Positions 10,470 through 22,189 of a DNA stretch of 64,000 nt are shown in pieces. The notes beneath the pieces were generated by a model that was given only the letters and a program-made list of their open reading frames with translations, was not told where the DNA came from and ran no database searches. This DNA comes from Cannabis sativa (lineage: Eukaryota > Streptophyta > Magnoliopsida > Rosales > Cannabaceae), in NCBI RefSeq assembly GCF_029168945.1, contig NC_083602.1:28941323-29005322 (forward strand), read 5' to 3'. The number at the start of each line of letters is the position of its first letter. Position 1 is the first letter of the stretch. The position numbers were made by a program, and so were the translations under genes.

Positions 10470-13333
10470 TGTAATATCCTAATAAGCCTAATGGTAGATA
10501 ATTAGGGTTTATATTTATATTATGGGTTAATAAGGTAATAAGTGGAATCATAATCCTACTAATCTATTTATGTATAAAATTTAAATTTTTACAATAAGTG
10601 AGTAAATAAGCGTAATTTATAAATTATGGAGATTTATATAGCATGTGTGAATGTGATATGAGCTATATATGGAATGAAAATATTTTTAGGTTCGACGACC
10701 TTGAAGCCTCGATAAGTGGATAAATAAGTGTAATTTGTTCATCACGGAGATTTATTTGAAATACTTAGATATAATATGAGTTATTTGTGAAATAAAAATA
10801 TTTTCATGTTCGGTAACCCTAAAGACCCGATTGGAGGCCAAAAATATCACAATAATTTTAGTTAGAAATATTGATGGGATTATTAGAATAAGTTGATTTT
10901 AGAAATACCAAGGTATTTCAGGGTACTCAAAATTGGCCAAATACCCTAGAAATAAAGATTTTTTAGTGACTAAGAAATAATAAGATAACTATTAATAATA
11001 AATTTTTTTATTATTATTATTATTATTATTAATATATTATTATCATAATATTAAATTATGTATATAAAGTTATCGTTAATATATATTATAAGTTACAGTA
11101 AATAACGAAGAACGAAATTCTCGTTCTCCCTCCTTCAATAAAACTTTCTCCCTCTAAATTTATTTTCTTCAATTTTCAACCCGAAACCTAGCAATCTAAG
11201 CCCCGGTAGTAGTAGGATAACAAATCCTTGAAGAGGGAGAGCTTAAAGTATGGTTTAATTTCGTTTTAAGTTTAAAAAATAATTAGTTTCGTATAGGGGT
11301 TTTATGAATTAGAATAGTTAGGAAGGTTCTGACCTTATAGGATTGGTCTCGGGTAGTCATGGGACTAGTTTCAATATTTTCTTGCTGAAACTGAGGTGAT
11401 TTTGAGTTAGAAATCGAGTTTAGAACTTTTTAAAGCTTAGTCCTAACGTTAATGACGTTTTTCATTTAAGGGCTCAATTTTAATTACTGTTACATAAGGA
11501 TGGTAATATTTATGGTATATATGTGCCCTGTGAAGTTTGGAGTGATTTGGATAAGTTTTGGTGGTGTTTCGGTGAGTGGAAAAATTGAGATTTTCGTGTT
11601 TCATAGTTTTAAGAATTTCATAGGAGATCATAAATTATATTTTTGTCATAACTTTTGACTCAGGTGTTCATTTTGGACGTTTTGTATACTGTTTTGAAGC
11701 TTGGGACGAGCTCTACAATATGGTGTATGTTTTAGAGCGAAAATATAAGCTTTATTTTTGTGTATTTATATTACGGGGTTCGATAGAAAATCCTAGATTG
11801 TCTTATGCAAATATTAAGCAGTGTTTTGGGATAAACACTTATTGGTTTACCGTTGTTGTGGCATAGGGTCAAGATCATCGGGGATAGTTCTCCACTTGGG
11901 TTGACCAACATGGATGAACTTGGATTAAAGGTAAAAAAGTATATTATACTGCATAGTACGTTGTATGTAATATAATTAGTATTGTTATGAATTAATTGAT
12001 ACTGAGATATAGTTAATATTGTTATATAATGAAAAGAATGATTGGTTGAGTATTGATAATGTGATGATATTATGCATGTCATATATGGGCTCACTTGATT
12101 AGGTGATGCAATATACCTAGCGACGTACCCGGTGTAGGTACGGGCGTCAGTGGTATATGATGAGTACCGTGCGTAGGTATAGGCTCACCTGATTAGGTGA
12201 TGCGATTTTCTTGGCAACGTATCGAGCGTAGGTACATGGATCAGTGATATATGATAAGTACCGAGCGTAGGTACGAGCTCACCTGATTAGGTGATGCGAT
12301 TCTCCTTATGATGTACTGGGTGTAAGTACGGGCGTCAGTGATATATGATGAGTACCGAGCGTAGGTACGAGCTTACCTGATTAGGTGATGCAATTTTCCT
12401 AGTGACATATTGGGCATAGGTACAGGCATCAGTGACATATGATAAGTACCGGGCATAGGTATGGGCTTGTCTAATTAGACGATGCGATATATTGGTGCCA
12501 GATTATGGACTGGCTCACCTGATTAGGTGATGCAATTATATGCTATATGGGTGCAGGTTTTTAGCACATGCTCACCTGATTAGGTGATGCAGTTATGCGA
12601 TATATGGGTGCTAGCCTATGGCACGGGCTTGCCTGATTGGGCAATGCAATACAGGATTATCAGATTAAAGCATCGACTTGCTTGATTAGACAACGTGATA
12701 TGAAGATGGTTACTTTATGAGGTAACATATATATTATTTATATGATTAAATGAATATGAATTCTATTATTGGTATAATGATTTTGTATTATCAAATATCT
12801 GTATACTGATGTTTATTCATGGCAGATGCTAGCAGTGATTTTGATTTCATCTTATAAACAATGTGTGATGGTTTGATTCTTATTATGTATAAATGACAAT
12901 ATTCAAAAAATAAACTACATGATTGTTATTATTACTTTTCTTGCTGAGTCCTTGTGACTCATGGGTGCTATATGGTGCAGGTACAGGCAAAGAAAAGCTA
13001 GATCAACCATGAGGTGACAGTCTTCTCCAGCAATATACATATTTACCTCACCGGCTTGCGTGCCGAGTTGCCAGGAATTGTTCTGAGCTGGCTTTATCTG
13101 CTGTGTATTTTGATTCTTTTATTTAAATGGTTATCGTATATATTTCTTTAGCAAAACTTTTTATAACTAGGATCTCCGGAACACACTTTTTATGTCGTTA
13201 TAATGTCCGTTTTTAGTGTTTTTTTTGTCAATTTTTTAATATTATCACTGTTTTTAATAATTAATTATTCTATTAGTATTAAATTAGTTTATAAAATCAC
13301 ACACGTAGTGTCCTTATAAATTAAGGCATTACA
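10470..13333 (+). mobile_element. Gypsy element A, 5' LTR (2.86 kb)
   Basis: It starts TGTAATATCC and ends GGCATTACA, immediately before an initiator-Met primer site. It shares blocks with LTR D, for example CATAACTTTTGACTC followed by a GGACGTT block (about 11645 here, 37143 there). A tandem hairpin array lies at 12085-12700. Likely a chromovirus (Tekay/Del-like) judged from relatives B and C; no coding region of A survives. No 3' LTR is present in the window. Confidence 0.85.
12085..12700 (+). repeat. Tandem hairpin array in Gypsy A LTR
   Basis: About eight units carry TCACCT-gatt-AGGTGA-type hairpins. The first five start near 12087, 12180, 12274, 12368 and 12462, with a period near 94 bp; shorter units follow at about 12516, 12568, 12627 and 12667. 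Between them lie GTACC-gagcgta-GGTAC-type hairpins with seven-base loops. Several stems differ between copies by changes on both arms, as discussed in the findings. Confidence 0.85.
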
Positions 13334-13336
13334 ACT

Positions 13337-13350
13337 TGGTATCAGAGCAG
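13337..13350 (+). promoter_or_regulatory. Primer binding site of Gypsy A (tRNA-iMet)
   Basis: TGGTATCAGAGCAG lies three bases after the LTR end and is complementary to the 3' end of plant initiator methionine tRNA, the usual reverse-transcription primer of Gypsy elements. The following 340 bp (to 13687) is leader with no open frame before the hAT insertion. Confidence 0.9.
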
Positions 13351-15235
13351 CCATGGTTTTAAAGGTCCTAAAGACTGGTCGAATATGTACATTTGCTGCG
13401 AGGACAGGTCAACTCATAGTATAGTAAGTATTTATATTATTTTCTATTGGATTACCTACCTAGGCTATTATAAAGTATGTTGGGAAAAGTAGCATAGTGA
13501 TAATTTTGATAAGAATATGTGTATGGTACATTCATATTGATATTGATATCCGTCTGAGTTTTAAATGGTTAGAAGATGTGGACTAAATGTGTGATAAGTT
13601 ATGCAGTAAGGGCAATCAAATAGTCTGATTAGCGAGCTATCTAGGCTTCGGGAAAACAGTATGGAAGAGAATTCTTTATTGCCATAATGCTGGGTAGGGG
13701 TGAGCATTTAGCCCGATGGGCCGACCAAATCGGCCAACCCAACCCGAAAATGGGCCGAGCATGCTCTCTTTTAGTGGGCCGAATATGTGTTGGGTTGAAA
13801 AGCTTACAACCCATTACTATTGGGTTGATAACAGGTTGGCATTTTTCTAAACCGTTGAACCCAACCCGGGCCGGCCCAGCCCAATGTGATGTATAAAAAA
13901 AAAATTAATAATTATTTTATTTTTTTTAAGTTTTTAACAATCAGACAAAGTCAAAAACCATTTACCCTAATAGTCTAATACCATACCATTTACCTCTTCT
14001 TCTCCTTTGTCCCAACCCTAGCAGTCGCACCTATGTTGAAACCCTAACAGAGCAGCAAGCAAATTGCCACCCAGCCTAGTCGTCCCAGCCTCCCACTCCC
14101 AGGTCTCAGCCCCAACGTCCCAACCGTGCCGTGCGTGCAAACTCCAATCACTCCCAGGTCTCAGCCCCAACGTCCCAACAGTGTTCATGTAAGTTTTTAC
14201 ATTTTTTTTTCTTTTTTCTTTTATGGAACTTCCAATGGCTGCCAATAATATGATTGGAGTTTTGGTAAGCTCTTTGCTTTTTTTTCTTAATGGAAGTAAA
14301 AACTTAGAGGAAATAATATGATCAATATCTGACCTTTTTTTTTTTTTTTGCTTTTCTTCTTTTTATTTTGGCTTGGTGGAAAAATCTCAGTTCATCTTCA
14401 CTCTTCAGATTGTTACTCAGTTCTTCGTCACTACCGCTGGAGCCCGGAGGCGTGTTAAAGCTCACTGCTCACTGAGCTCAGTTGAAGCCGAAGGTCTACA
14501 ACATATTCTCAACATCTCATTTTTTTTGCTGGTACAATATGATTTGTTGTTTGTGTTGTTTGTTTGTAATAAAAAAAAAATATTTACTAAAAGAAAGCTT
14601 TTGTTAAAACTAGATATGTTGCTTTAAATAATGAGGATAGCTACTGTGGAATATTAGATTTTAAACTCTGTTAAGTGTTAAACATAATTGAATTTTTTAT
14701 AGGATGCATTGAAATTAAATGGGGTTTTAGGAGGCTGCAAAACCGAAAAGACACTGTTAATTTCTCACATATTCTATCTAACTTGTTAATTTAAATTGTG
14801 GGCTAGAGACACTGTTGAAATTGTGGTATAAAGATAAATCATTAGAAGATATACAAGCTACCATTATATGCATTCTTTTTAGAAATAAATAGTAGCTATA
14901 TTAATACTAATTTCAAAATCAATGGTGTGTTTTAGTAAATATGAAAGTCTAATTTCAAGTGTTGGGTATGATAATTTTAAGTCACTATATTATATTGGCA
15001 AATAAATATATTAAATTAGTGTGGCAAATAAATATATCAAATTAGTTTGGATTTTTTTTGTTCGTTAGTTTTTCCAAATCAAATTTTGCATAAATTAAGT
15101 ATTTATTTTCCATGTTTATCTTAGAAATAATTTTATTTTTTATGTATGAAATGAAGTATTATTTTTTTTGCTAGTGATTTTGTGTTATTTTTTTAATATG
15201 TTGCTTAATTGTATATATAATTTTTTTTGGCAGCC

Positions 15236-17864
15236 ATGATGGATAAGTTTATTGTACCAACTTCTTCTCAATTAGGTGAATTGCATGATCCAAACACTAC
15301 CTTGAATACTACCCAAAGTCCTACTCTAAACACCACCTCAAATCCTATCCCCCCAACTAGTATTACCACTCCAATCACTACCCCAAACACCACCCAAAAT
15401 CCTACCCCAAATACTACCACTCCTATTGAACTTAAGTCACCTAAAAAGGAAGACAATGATGAACAACTCTCAAATAAGAAAAAGCCTTCTAGAACTTCTA
15501 CCGTTTGGGATCACTTCACTAAAGTCCCAAATGGAAATCCAAAAGACCCTAGATGCACTTGTAACTATTGTGGAAAAAATTATGCTTGTGATAGTAGGAG
15601 AGTTGGTACAACTAGTTTGTGGACTCATTTGAATAACCAATGTAAGAAGTATCCACATAGGGTCTCGGATAAGAAACAAAAAATACTTAGCTTTCAAAGT
15701 GGTGGTGATGGTAGTAGTGGATCAAATTTGTTGGCGGTCACTTTCAACAAGGAGAGATGTCGGAAAGCTTTAGCTAAGTTTGTGGTGAAGGATGAGCAAG
15801 CCTTTAGTGTTGTAGATGGTGAAGGCTTTAAGGAACTTATTCAAGAGTTGCAACCTAAGTTTCAACTCCCTAGTAGATTTACGGTTACTAGGGACATACA
15901 CAAAATGTTTTGTGAGGAAAGAATGAAACTAAAGATGGAGCTAACTAAGGATGGACAAAGAGTATCTTTAACCACAGATTGTTGGACATCCTCTACTCAA
16001 ATGTCTTACATGTGTCTCACTGCACACTATATTGACAGTGATTGGAGTTTGCAAAAAAGAATCATAAATTTTTGTCAAATACCTAATCATAAGGGTGAGA
16101 CAATTGGTAAGGTGATGGAAGCTTGTTTGCTCGGTTGGGGAATAGAAAGGGTTTTTTCTGTGACTGTTGATAACACATCAGGGAATGATGTGGCTATTGC
16201 CTTTTTGAAGAGGAGGGTAAATGCATGGAATGGATCTCTTCTTGAAGGCGAGTTCATGCATTTCAGGTGTGGTGCTCACATAATAAATTTAATTGTGAAT
16301 GAAGGCTTGAAAGACATGCATGACTCCATTGCTGCCATTCGTAACTGTGTAAGATATATTCGGTCATCTCCGGCAAGGTTGCAAAAGTTCAAAGTGACTG
16401 CGGAAACAGTAAGAATTGATTACAAGGTTAGTTGCTGATTTTTTTTTTATTATGAGTAATTTTAGTATTATTTTTATTTGCTGATTTTTTTTTTATTATG
16501 AGTAATTTTAGTATTATTTTTATTTGCTGATTTTCTTTTATTATTATGAGTAATTTTAGTATTATTTTTATTTGCTGATTTATTTTCTTTTTATACAAGG
16601 GGTGGTTAATTTTAGATGTTCCTACAAGATGGAACTCGACTTACATGATGTTAGAGGTTGCCTTAAAGTTTGAAAAAGCTTTTGCAAGGTATGAAGATGA
16701 TGATGAGAAGTTTGTGAGTTACTTCATGGAACAAGTAAATGGAAAAAAGAGGGTTGGACCACCTACTTCTAGTGATTGGGAGTGTGCTACGGTATTTGTC
16801 AAATTTCTTAAAACTTTCTATGAAGTTACTTTAAAGTTTAGTGGTTCATTACATGTAACTTCTAACAACTTTTATCATGAGATATGTGAGATACCCACTC
16901 AATTGGGAGATTTGTGTGGTAGTAGTGACCCTTTGCTATCTACCATGGCTGTCAATATGAGAAGGAAGTATGACAAATATTGGGGCAATGCTGAAAATAT
17001 CAATCCTTTTTTTATTTTTGGCTATTGTGGTTGATCCAAGGTACAAGTTAAAGTATTTGAAATATTTGTTTGAGACCATTTACGAAGTTGAAATTGTTGC
17101 TAAGATCGTTGTTAAGGTGGAACAAGTCCTTCAACGTTTGTTCACTTCCTATAATGCGATGAATGGGAATAAAGATGATAAGGTTAGTTGCTGTTTTTTT
17201 ATTTACTTTGAGTGATTTTTATTTAATTTTGTTTGCTGATGGAATTTCTTGTTTGCTATATGTGTAGGTTTCCAAAAGTGATTCACTAGTACCAACTTGT
17301 GATCTCAAAGAATCCAATAGGAGTAGACTATTGGCAAATTACTTACAGCAACGACAGATGGTTGTGGATGACCAAATGAACGATGTGGAGCGATATTTGC
17401 TTGATGATCCTGTCAACCCATTGACCCCCTCATTTGACATTCTACTTTGGTGGAAGGATAACTCTAGTAGGTATAAAATTATGTCATTAATTGCTAAAGA
17501 TATACTTGCTATTCCTGTGTCAACTGTGGCCTCTGAATCTGCATTTAGTACTAGTGGACGCATTTTAGACTCTTTTAGGAGTTCTTTGAGCCCTAAAATG
17601 GTGGAGGCATTAGTTTGCACTCAAAATTGGATGAAAGGAAATCATGAGGGGATTCAAATGATGGAGTATTTGGATGAAATTCAAGCTTATGATTTTCTTG
17701 AACAAGGTAATTTTCTTGACAAAAATTGAATATGGTCTTTGTTTTATTATGTTTGTATATTTATAATAATTTGATTGATTTTATTTTTTATTATTGTAGA
17801 AAATAAAGTTGACCTCAAGGCTACATCACCAAAACCAAAGAGTATTATTGACATTGTCGATTGA
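15236..17864 (+). pseudogene. hAT transposase with BED zinc finger, one frameshift
   Basis: Cut-and-paste transposase acting on the ends of its own element. Exons: 15236-16426, 16600-17182, 17268-17706, 17800-17864, with GT..AG introns. Discounting one extra base, the sum is 2277 nt (758 aa). Seen: Ser/Thr/Pro-rich N-terminus; BED finger with WDHFTKV, CTCNYCGKNY and HLNNQC (about residues 80-145); RNase H-like catalytic core with LTTDCWTS (first Asp), VTVDNTSGND (second Asp) and RCGAHIINLIV (C..H motif); VVDPRYKLKYL; and C-terminal hAT dimerisation region with WWKDNSSRY and VSTVASESAFST (catalytic Glu). The only break is a T7 run at 17007-17013 that shifts the frame just before VVDPRYK. It could be a real mutation or a sequencing error in a homopolymer. 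The ATG at 15236 follows a TTTGGCAG that may be a splice acceptor, suggesting a non-coding first exon. No other stop was found. Confidence 0.9.
16434..16590 (+). repeat. 47-bp tandem repeat inside hAT intron 1
   Basis: The word TTTGCTGATTT recurs at about 16434, 16480, 16526 and 16574, giving three ~47-bp copies of a T-rich unit containing TATTATGAGTAATTTTAG. It fills almost the entire intron between the donor at 16427 and the acceptor at 16599. Intron 2 also begins GTTAGTTGCTG, like intron 1. Confidence 0.9.
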
Positions 17865-18291
17865 GGCCTACATGAGAATTGAGAACTTATTTTATTTTGT
17901 TCAAGTTTGCTATGGATCATTTTAGCGTTTTAAGACTTTGGATGATTGTAATTTTAATGTTTTAAGACTTTGGATGATTGTAATTTTAATGTTTTAAGAC
18001 TTTGGATGTTTTAAGACTTTAGATGATTGTAATTCTTTAACTTTGGATGCTTATGTTTATGTTTGAACTTTTATGAAAACCTGATTTTTTTTTATATGAC
18101 ATAAGGGTTGTAACCCAACCCAACCCAACCCAACCCAACCCATAAAAGGAAAAAATGGGTTGGGTTAGAAAAAATTCAGGATGTCATTGGGTTGAAATTT
18201 TCTGGGCCGATGCTATTGGGTTGGGTCATTAAAATAGCCTCAACCCGGCCAACCCAACCCATGCTCAGCCCTGCTGGGAACATGTAAATTC

Positions 18292-21200
18292 TGTTGGGAT
18301 TTTGTGCCCTAAATAAAATTCATTTCAATATAAATTGATTTGTTATCAATAGAAGATTAGAAGTCATTTATGTTTACATGTAGTTTTCATGTTTATGGTT
18401 TAATGTATAATTGTTGTTTAAGTCCAGAACATATAGTTATTGACAATTACAGTGATGTCAACACAGTGGAAGGTAATTGTGATTATATGCTTCAAAAGAT
18501 AATGTCCCATGATTCATCAGTGCACTGAATTTACTCTGATGTGATAGTCAGCGATAAAGCTTACTTACACCTTGGATAAGTGTTATGTTCTTTCCAGAAC
18601 ATTGACAAAGTATGCTAGTATCATGATGTATGGAATATAGATTGGACTAGGACCGATATTGATCTTGGTAAAGATATTATAATCTTACCGTTGTATCTTT
18701 CTAAGTCAATATCACTAGTTGATCTTAGATCAAATGATTTTAATCCTGACATGGTTAGGTTCGATCTCAAGAGTGTTATTTGTGTTCTTTAAGTTGTTAG
18801 TCAAAGCCTACCATTTGGTTCGAGTCACACGTACAACTTGAGAACATGATAGTACAATTGAGTAGGAGTGCTAAACATAGATGTTGTACCCAAAAGTGAG
18901 TGTTTTAATATTTATACTCGTAAGTGTACGAATCGTTTCAGAATATAATGTTCATGTAAGTGCAAGGTTGAACCCATGGGAGTTGACTAACATCAAAAGA
19001 AACTATTTCAAACAAAATGAGAATATTCTAACCTAGTTCCAAATATTTGATGAGATTTTGATTGAGTAAAATAAAATAAAAGACAAGTAACTAAAAGACT
19101 TAAGATTAAAGATGAGTGAGTATGAAAATGATTTTCAAATAAGATGTGTAAAATAAGATTATTAAGATATTAGAATCCACAAAATGCAAGTTCAATAATA
19201 TTTATAAGTACATTGATTCACAAATTTTATATATAATTGAAATAAATCACACTATATTTTCTAAAATATATTTCTATTTAAGCACAAGTAATTTTTAAAA
19301 ATATAAGATTTTATTTCACTTATACAATGTATAATTCTAAGCATTAAATGTGTTATAATTTACTGAAACTACACAAAATCAAAGAAATTATGTGTAGGCA
19401 AAATATAATACTTATGTTCTAAGAATTAGATGTAAATAATTTAATGAAAGACATTTAATCAAAGAGTAATATATTTTTGCATAATGAAGAACTAAGTGGA
19501 AACACGCTTTAACAATCAAAAATACATGATATTGAAGATAAAAATGCACATTTTTAATAAGAAAAATTCATAAACTTTGTAGCATAAATGGGAAATCAAC
19601 ATACAAAAATAAACACTATCTAGTTACATTTTGCTTCATCATCTTAATAATCTTGAAAAAAAGACTAGAAACTCATAATTAGATTGAAAAAAAAAATTAC
19701 AAAATAGAAACATACTTGACATGCTCTTCAAAATATAAAAATGATAGAAAAAAATAGTAAGAAGGAAATGGTAGAAATATGAAGAGTGTGGAATGGAAAA
19801 GTGTTTAGGGGTGAAGAGATGAAGAGATGTAGAGATGTGTTTTAAAATGGTCTTCCAACACCATATTTATAGGCAAAATTAGAGGATTAAATTAATCAAA
19901 ATAAAATAAATAAATTGATTAATTTAATTAGTGTTGGGAAGAGAATGGATAAATAAAGTATGTGTAAGAGTATTGGAAAAAATAAATGTTTGTTTGGATA
20001 GAAAAATAGTGAAAAGATAGGGTAAAAATAAATTAGGAATGTTTGTTTAGGTGAAATAAATTGGGAAGAGTAAATAGGTATTTATATGTAAATTGTGGGA
20101 GAAAAGTGTAATTTTTGGGGTTTTATTGGTGTATTTTCGGATGAGGAGTTCTATTTGCACCCCATAAACTTATAAATACACCTCATTATTAAAAGAAATA
20201 TAAACTTAAATAATTTTTAAAAAGTACTCTTAATATTTTTTTAAAATTTTTTCTTCACATTATTTTATGTTAATTTCAATACTTATTCTGATTTCATTTT
20301 CATAATTTTTTCTAACTCATGTATATTTTTTCTTTCTAAGAAAAATTTATATAATTTTTTATTTTAATTTTTTTGCCATAATATTTTAAATATAATTTAA
20401 TTTTGTTTGATAGGAATATTTTTTAAGAATATAAATTGGAAGAAAAAAGTTAAAATTTAGTATAATTAAAGATATTAATTTTAAATAAAATAAAAATTAT
20501 TAAAATGTGGTGTCTTTAGAAATTTTTGGGGTGTAAATAAAATTTCCCTTTTCGGATGGGTGAAATTCCAATTAACAACCATTTTTTTTCTTCTTTTTCT
20601 TTTGCAGATGCCACTTGGCGCGACTTTGATGGAGAGGAGGCTGAGGAGCTGTTGCGTGGCGTTGTCTGGTTGGTTGGGCACTGACGGGAGTGGACCCGCG
20701 TGGAAGGAAGGCTGGCAGGTGGAGAGGGCAGGATTTCCAGGTGTCACTTGCGCCTGCCTGGGGTGAGTTACACTCGCCCATCTGGACTGTTGGATCAGAG
20801 CACGAACAACTCAGATTAGGTCAAAAGTATGACCGAAAATGGGGCTCTTTTGGACTGATCTGATTTTTATTTTGCGAATTGTATTTTTTGACCCCATTTC
20901 TTCAATGTTTCTTCAATTTAATCCCAAATTTTATCCACAAACACACCTTAAAATAAGAGAAATAAATTAGAAAATTAACATTATATTATAATTATTTAAC
21001 ACATATCATATTATAACAAAATAATTATAAAAACACATAAAAACTTATAAAAAATAAAATAAAGCTAATAAATTCAAAAATAATTACAAACTTATTAAAC
21101 TAATTAAAAACACAAGGATTAAGCCAAATTTAGTTTAAAAAATGTGAAAAATAACTCTAATTTCTAGAGTTATCAATAGATATGGAATCTATAGCTTCTA

Positions 21201-22188
21201 TCTAGACATAGAAGTGAAATGATAATTTCCTTCGAGCTTGGCTTAATAGGGATAAACAGAAGAGCTCTTATTTCAGTGATTATATTACTTTATTGAAATA
21301 TCATTTATAGGAAGCTAAATGTTTTAAGGATAAAATATATTGAGGGATGAAACGGTAAATTTGTCCCTACTCGGTGTAAATCATCTATAGAGGATCTTTG
21401 ATTATTGGAATTAGAACGATGGTTAAATTTTCATAGCGTATATATATATCGTGGAACATATAGAGTGTTCTATACAATTGAGAGTGCAATTCCAAATCTA
21501 TAGTGGTGCAAGGAGGAATAAATAAGTTAGAGAATTTACTTGGTAAATTTTAGATCTACTTATTGGAAGCTCGGTTATATAGGCCCATGGTCCCCATACT
21601 AGTTGAGACAATACTGCTTGTAAGACTCAGTTAATTAATTTTAATTAATCAATTATAATTCTAAAATTAGACTATGTCCTATTTATGAATTTTCCCTAAG
21701 CTAGGGCTTAATTGTGAAGAAAAGATATCCTAAGGTTTATTTATTAATTAAGAGACTTTATTAATTCTGGTTAATAAATATATTAAATGACAATTTTATT
21801 TGATAATTATTTTAATGCCAAATAATTCAAACCTAAACCTAGAAGGATTCCTATAAATAGATAGTGATGGACTCAAAACTGACAGTTGATGCACTTAAGC
21901 CTTTCAGTTAAATTTTGAGCCTTCTCTTTTCTCTCTATTTCGAATCCTTCTCTCTCTTTCTCTTCAATATTTTGAACCCTTATAGTGATAGAGTACATGC
22001 CCACACATAGCAAGTTGGTACTCAATCATAGTGTGTAAGACTGTGAAGAATCCAATAAATTGAAGGAGAATCAGGCTCAGATCTTGGTGATACTCTGCTA
22101 CAGACAAGGGTTGAAGATCTGAGTGGAAGGAGTCATTTAATTCCGCTGCAATCAATGTAAGGTTTCTTGAACTTTATTCATATTTAAG
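18292..22188 (+). mobile_element. Copia-family LTR, interrupted and 3'-truncated
   Basis: It starts TGTTGGGATTTTGTGCCC and follows the solo LTR at 38342 through matching blocks (GTTATGTTCTTTCCAGAACATT, CCGATATTGA, GCTAAACATA, then ATTCCGCTGCAATCA at 22141). It is interrupted at 18882-21175 by another LTR. The 3' end is lost at about 22188, where the sequence switches abruptly to Gypsy B reverse transcriptase on the opposite strand. No internal region or primer site is attached. Confidence 0.85.
18882..21175 (-). mobile_element. Solo LTR, Tat-type Gypsy family (2.29 kb)
   Basis: A perfect 5-bp duplication ATAGA flanks it (18877-18881 and 21176-21180) and it has TG..CA ends. On the minus strand it begins TGATAACTCTAGAAATTAGA, an opening I recognise from long plant Tat/Ogre-type LTRs. 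On the plus strand it starts TGTTGTACCC with GTGTACGAATCG nearby. No coding sequence or primer site is present. The GC-rich stretch at 20600-20800 makes short frames on both strands that I do not consider genes. Family naming rests on memory of the terminal motif. Confidence 0.75.
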
Positions 22189-22189
22189 G

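Larger units (their letters stand above)
13695..18272 (+). mobile_element. hAT DNA transposon, near-autonomous
   Basis: Ends are TAGGGGTGAGCA on the left and CAGGGCTGAGCA (reverse complement) on the right. TGCTGGG flanks both sides (13688-13694 and 18272-18278), part of an 8-bp duplication with one mismatch. Subterminal regions are rich in GGGTTGGG/CCCAACCC words, including a CCCAA pentamer run at 18113-18142. The element carries a four-exon BED-finger transposase gene. A ~29-bp block is duplicated in the leader near 14096 and 14153. It lies in the leader of Gypsy A, so it is younger than A. Confidence 0.9.

Noticed and set aside
12085..12700. CRISPR-like regular repeats
   Set aside because: Plant LTR context, degenerate repeats, no unique spacers of constant length and no cas genes.
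13337..13350. tRNA-like sequences at the five primer sites
   Set aside because: Only 13-17 bases match the tRNA 3' end and no cloverleaf surrounds them. They are primer binding sites, not tRNA genes.
20560..20781. Short frames on both strands in a GC-rich patch
   Set aside because: They lie inside a solo LTR with clear ends and duplication, and show no recognised motif.
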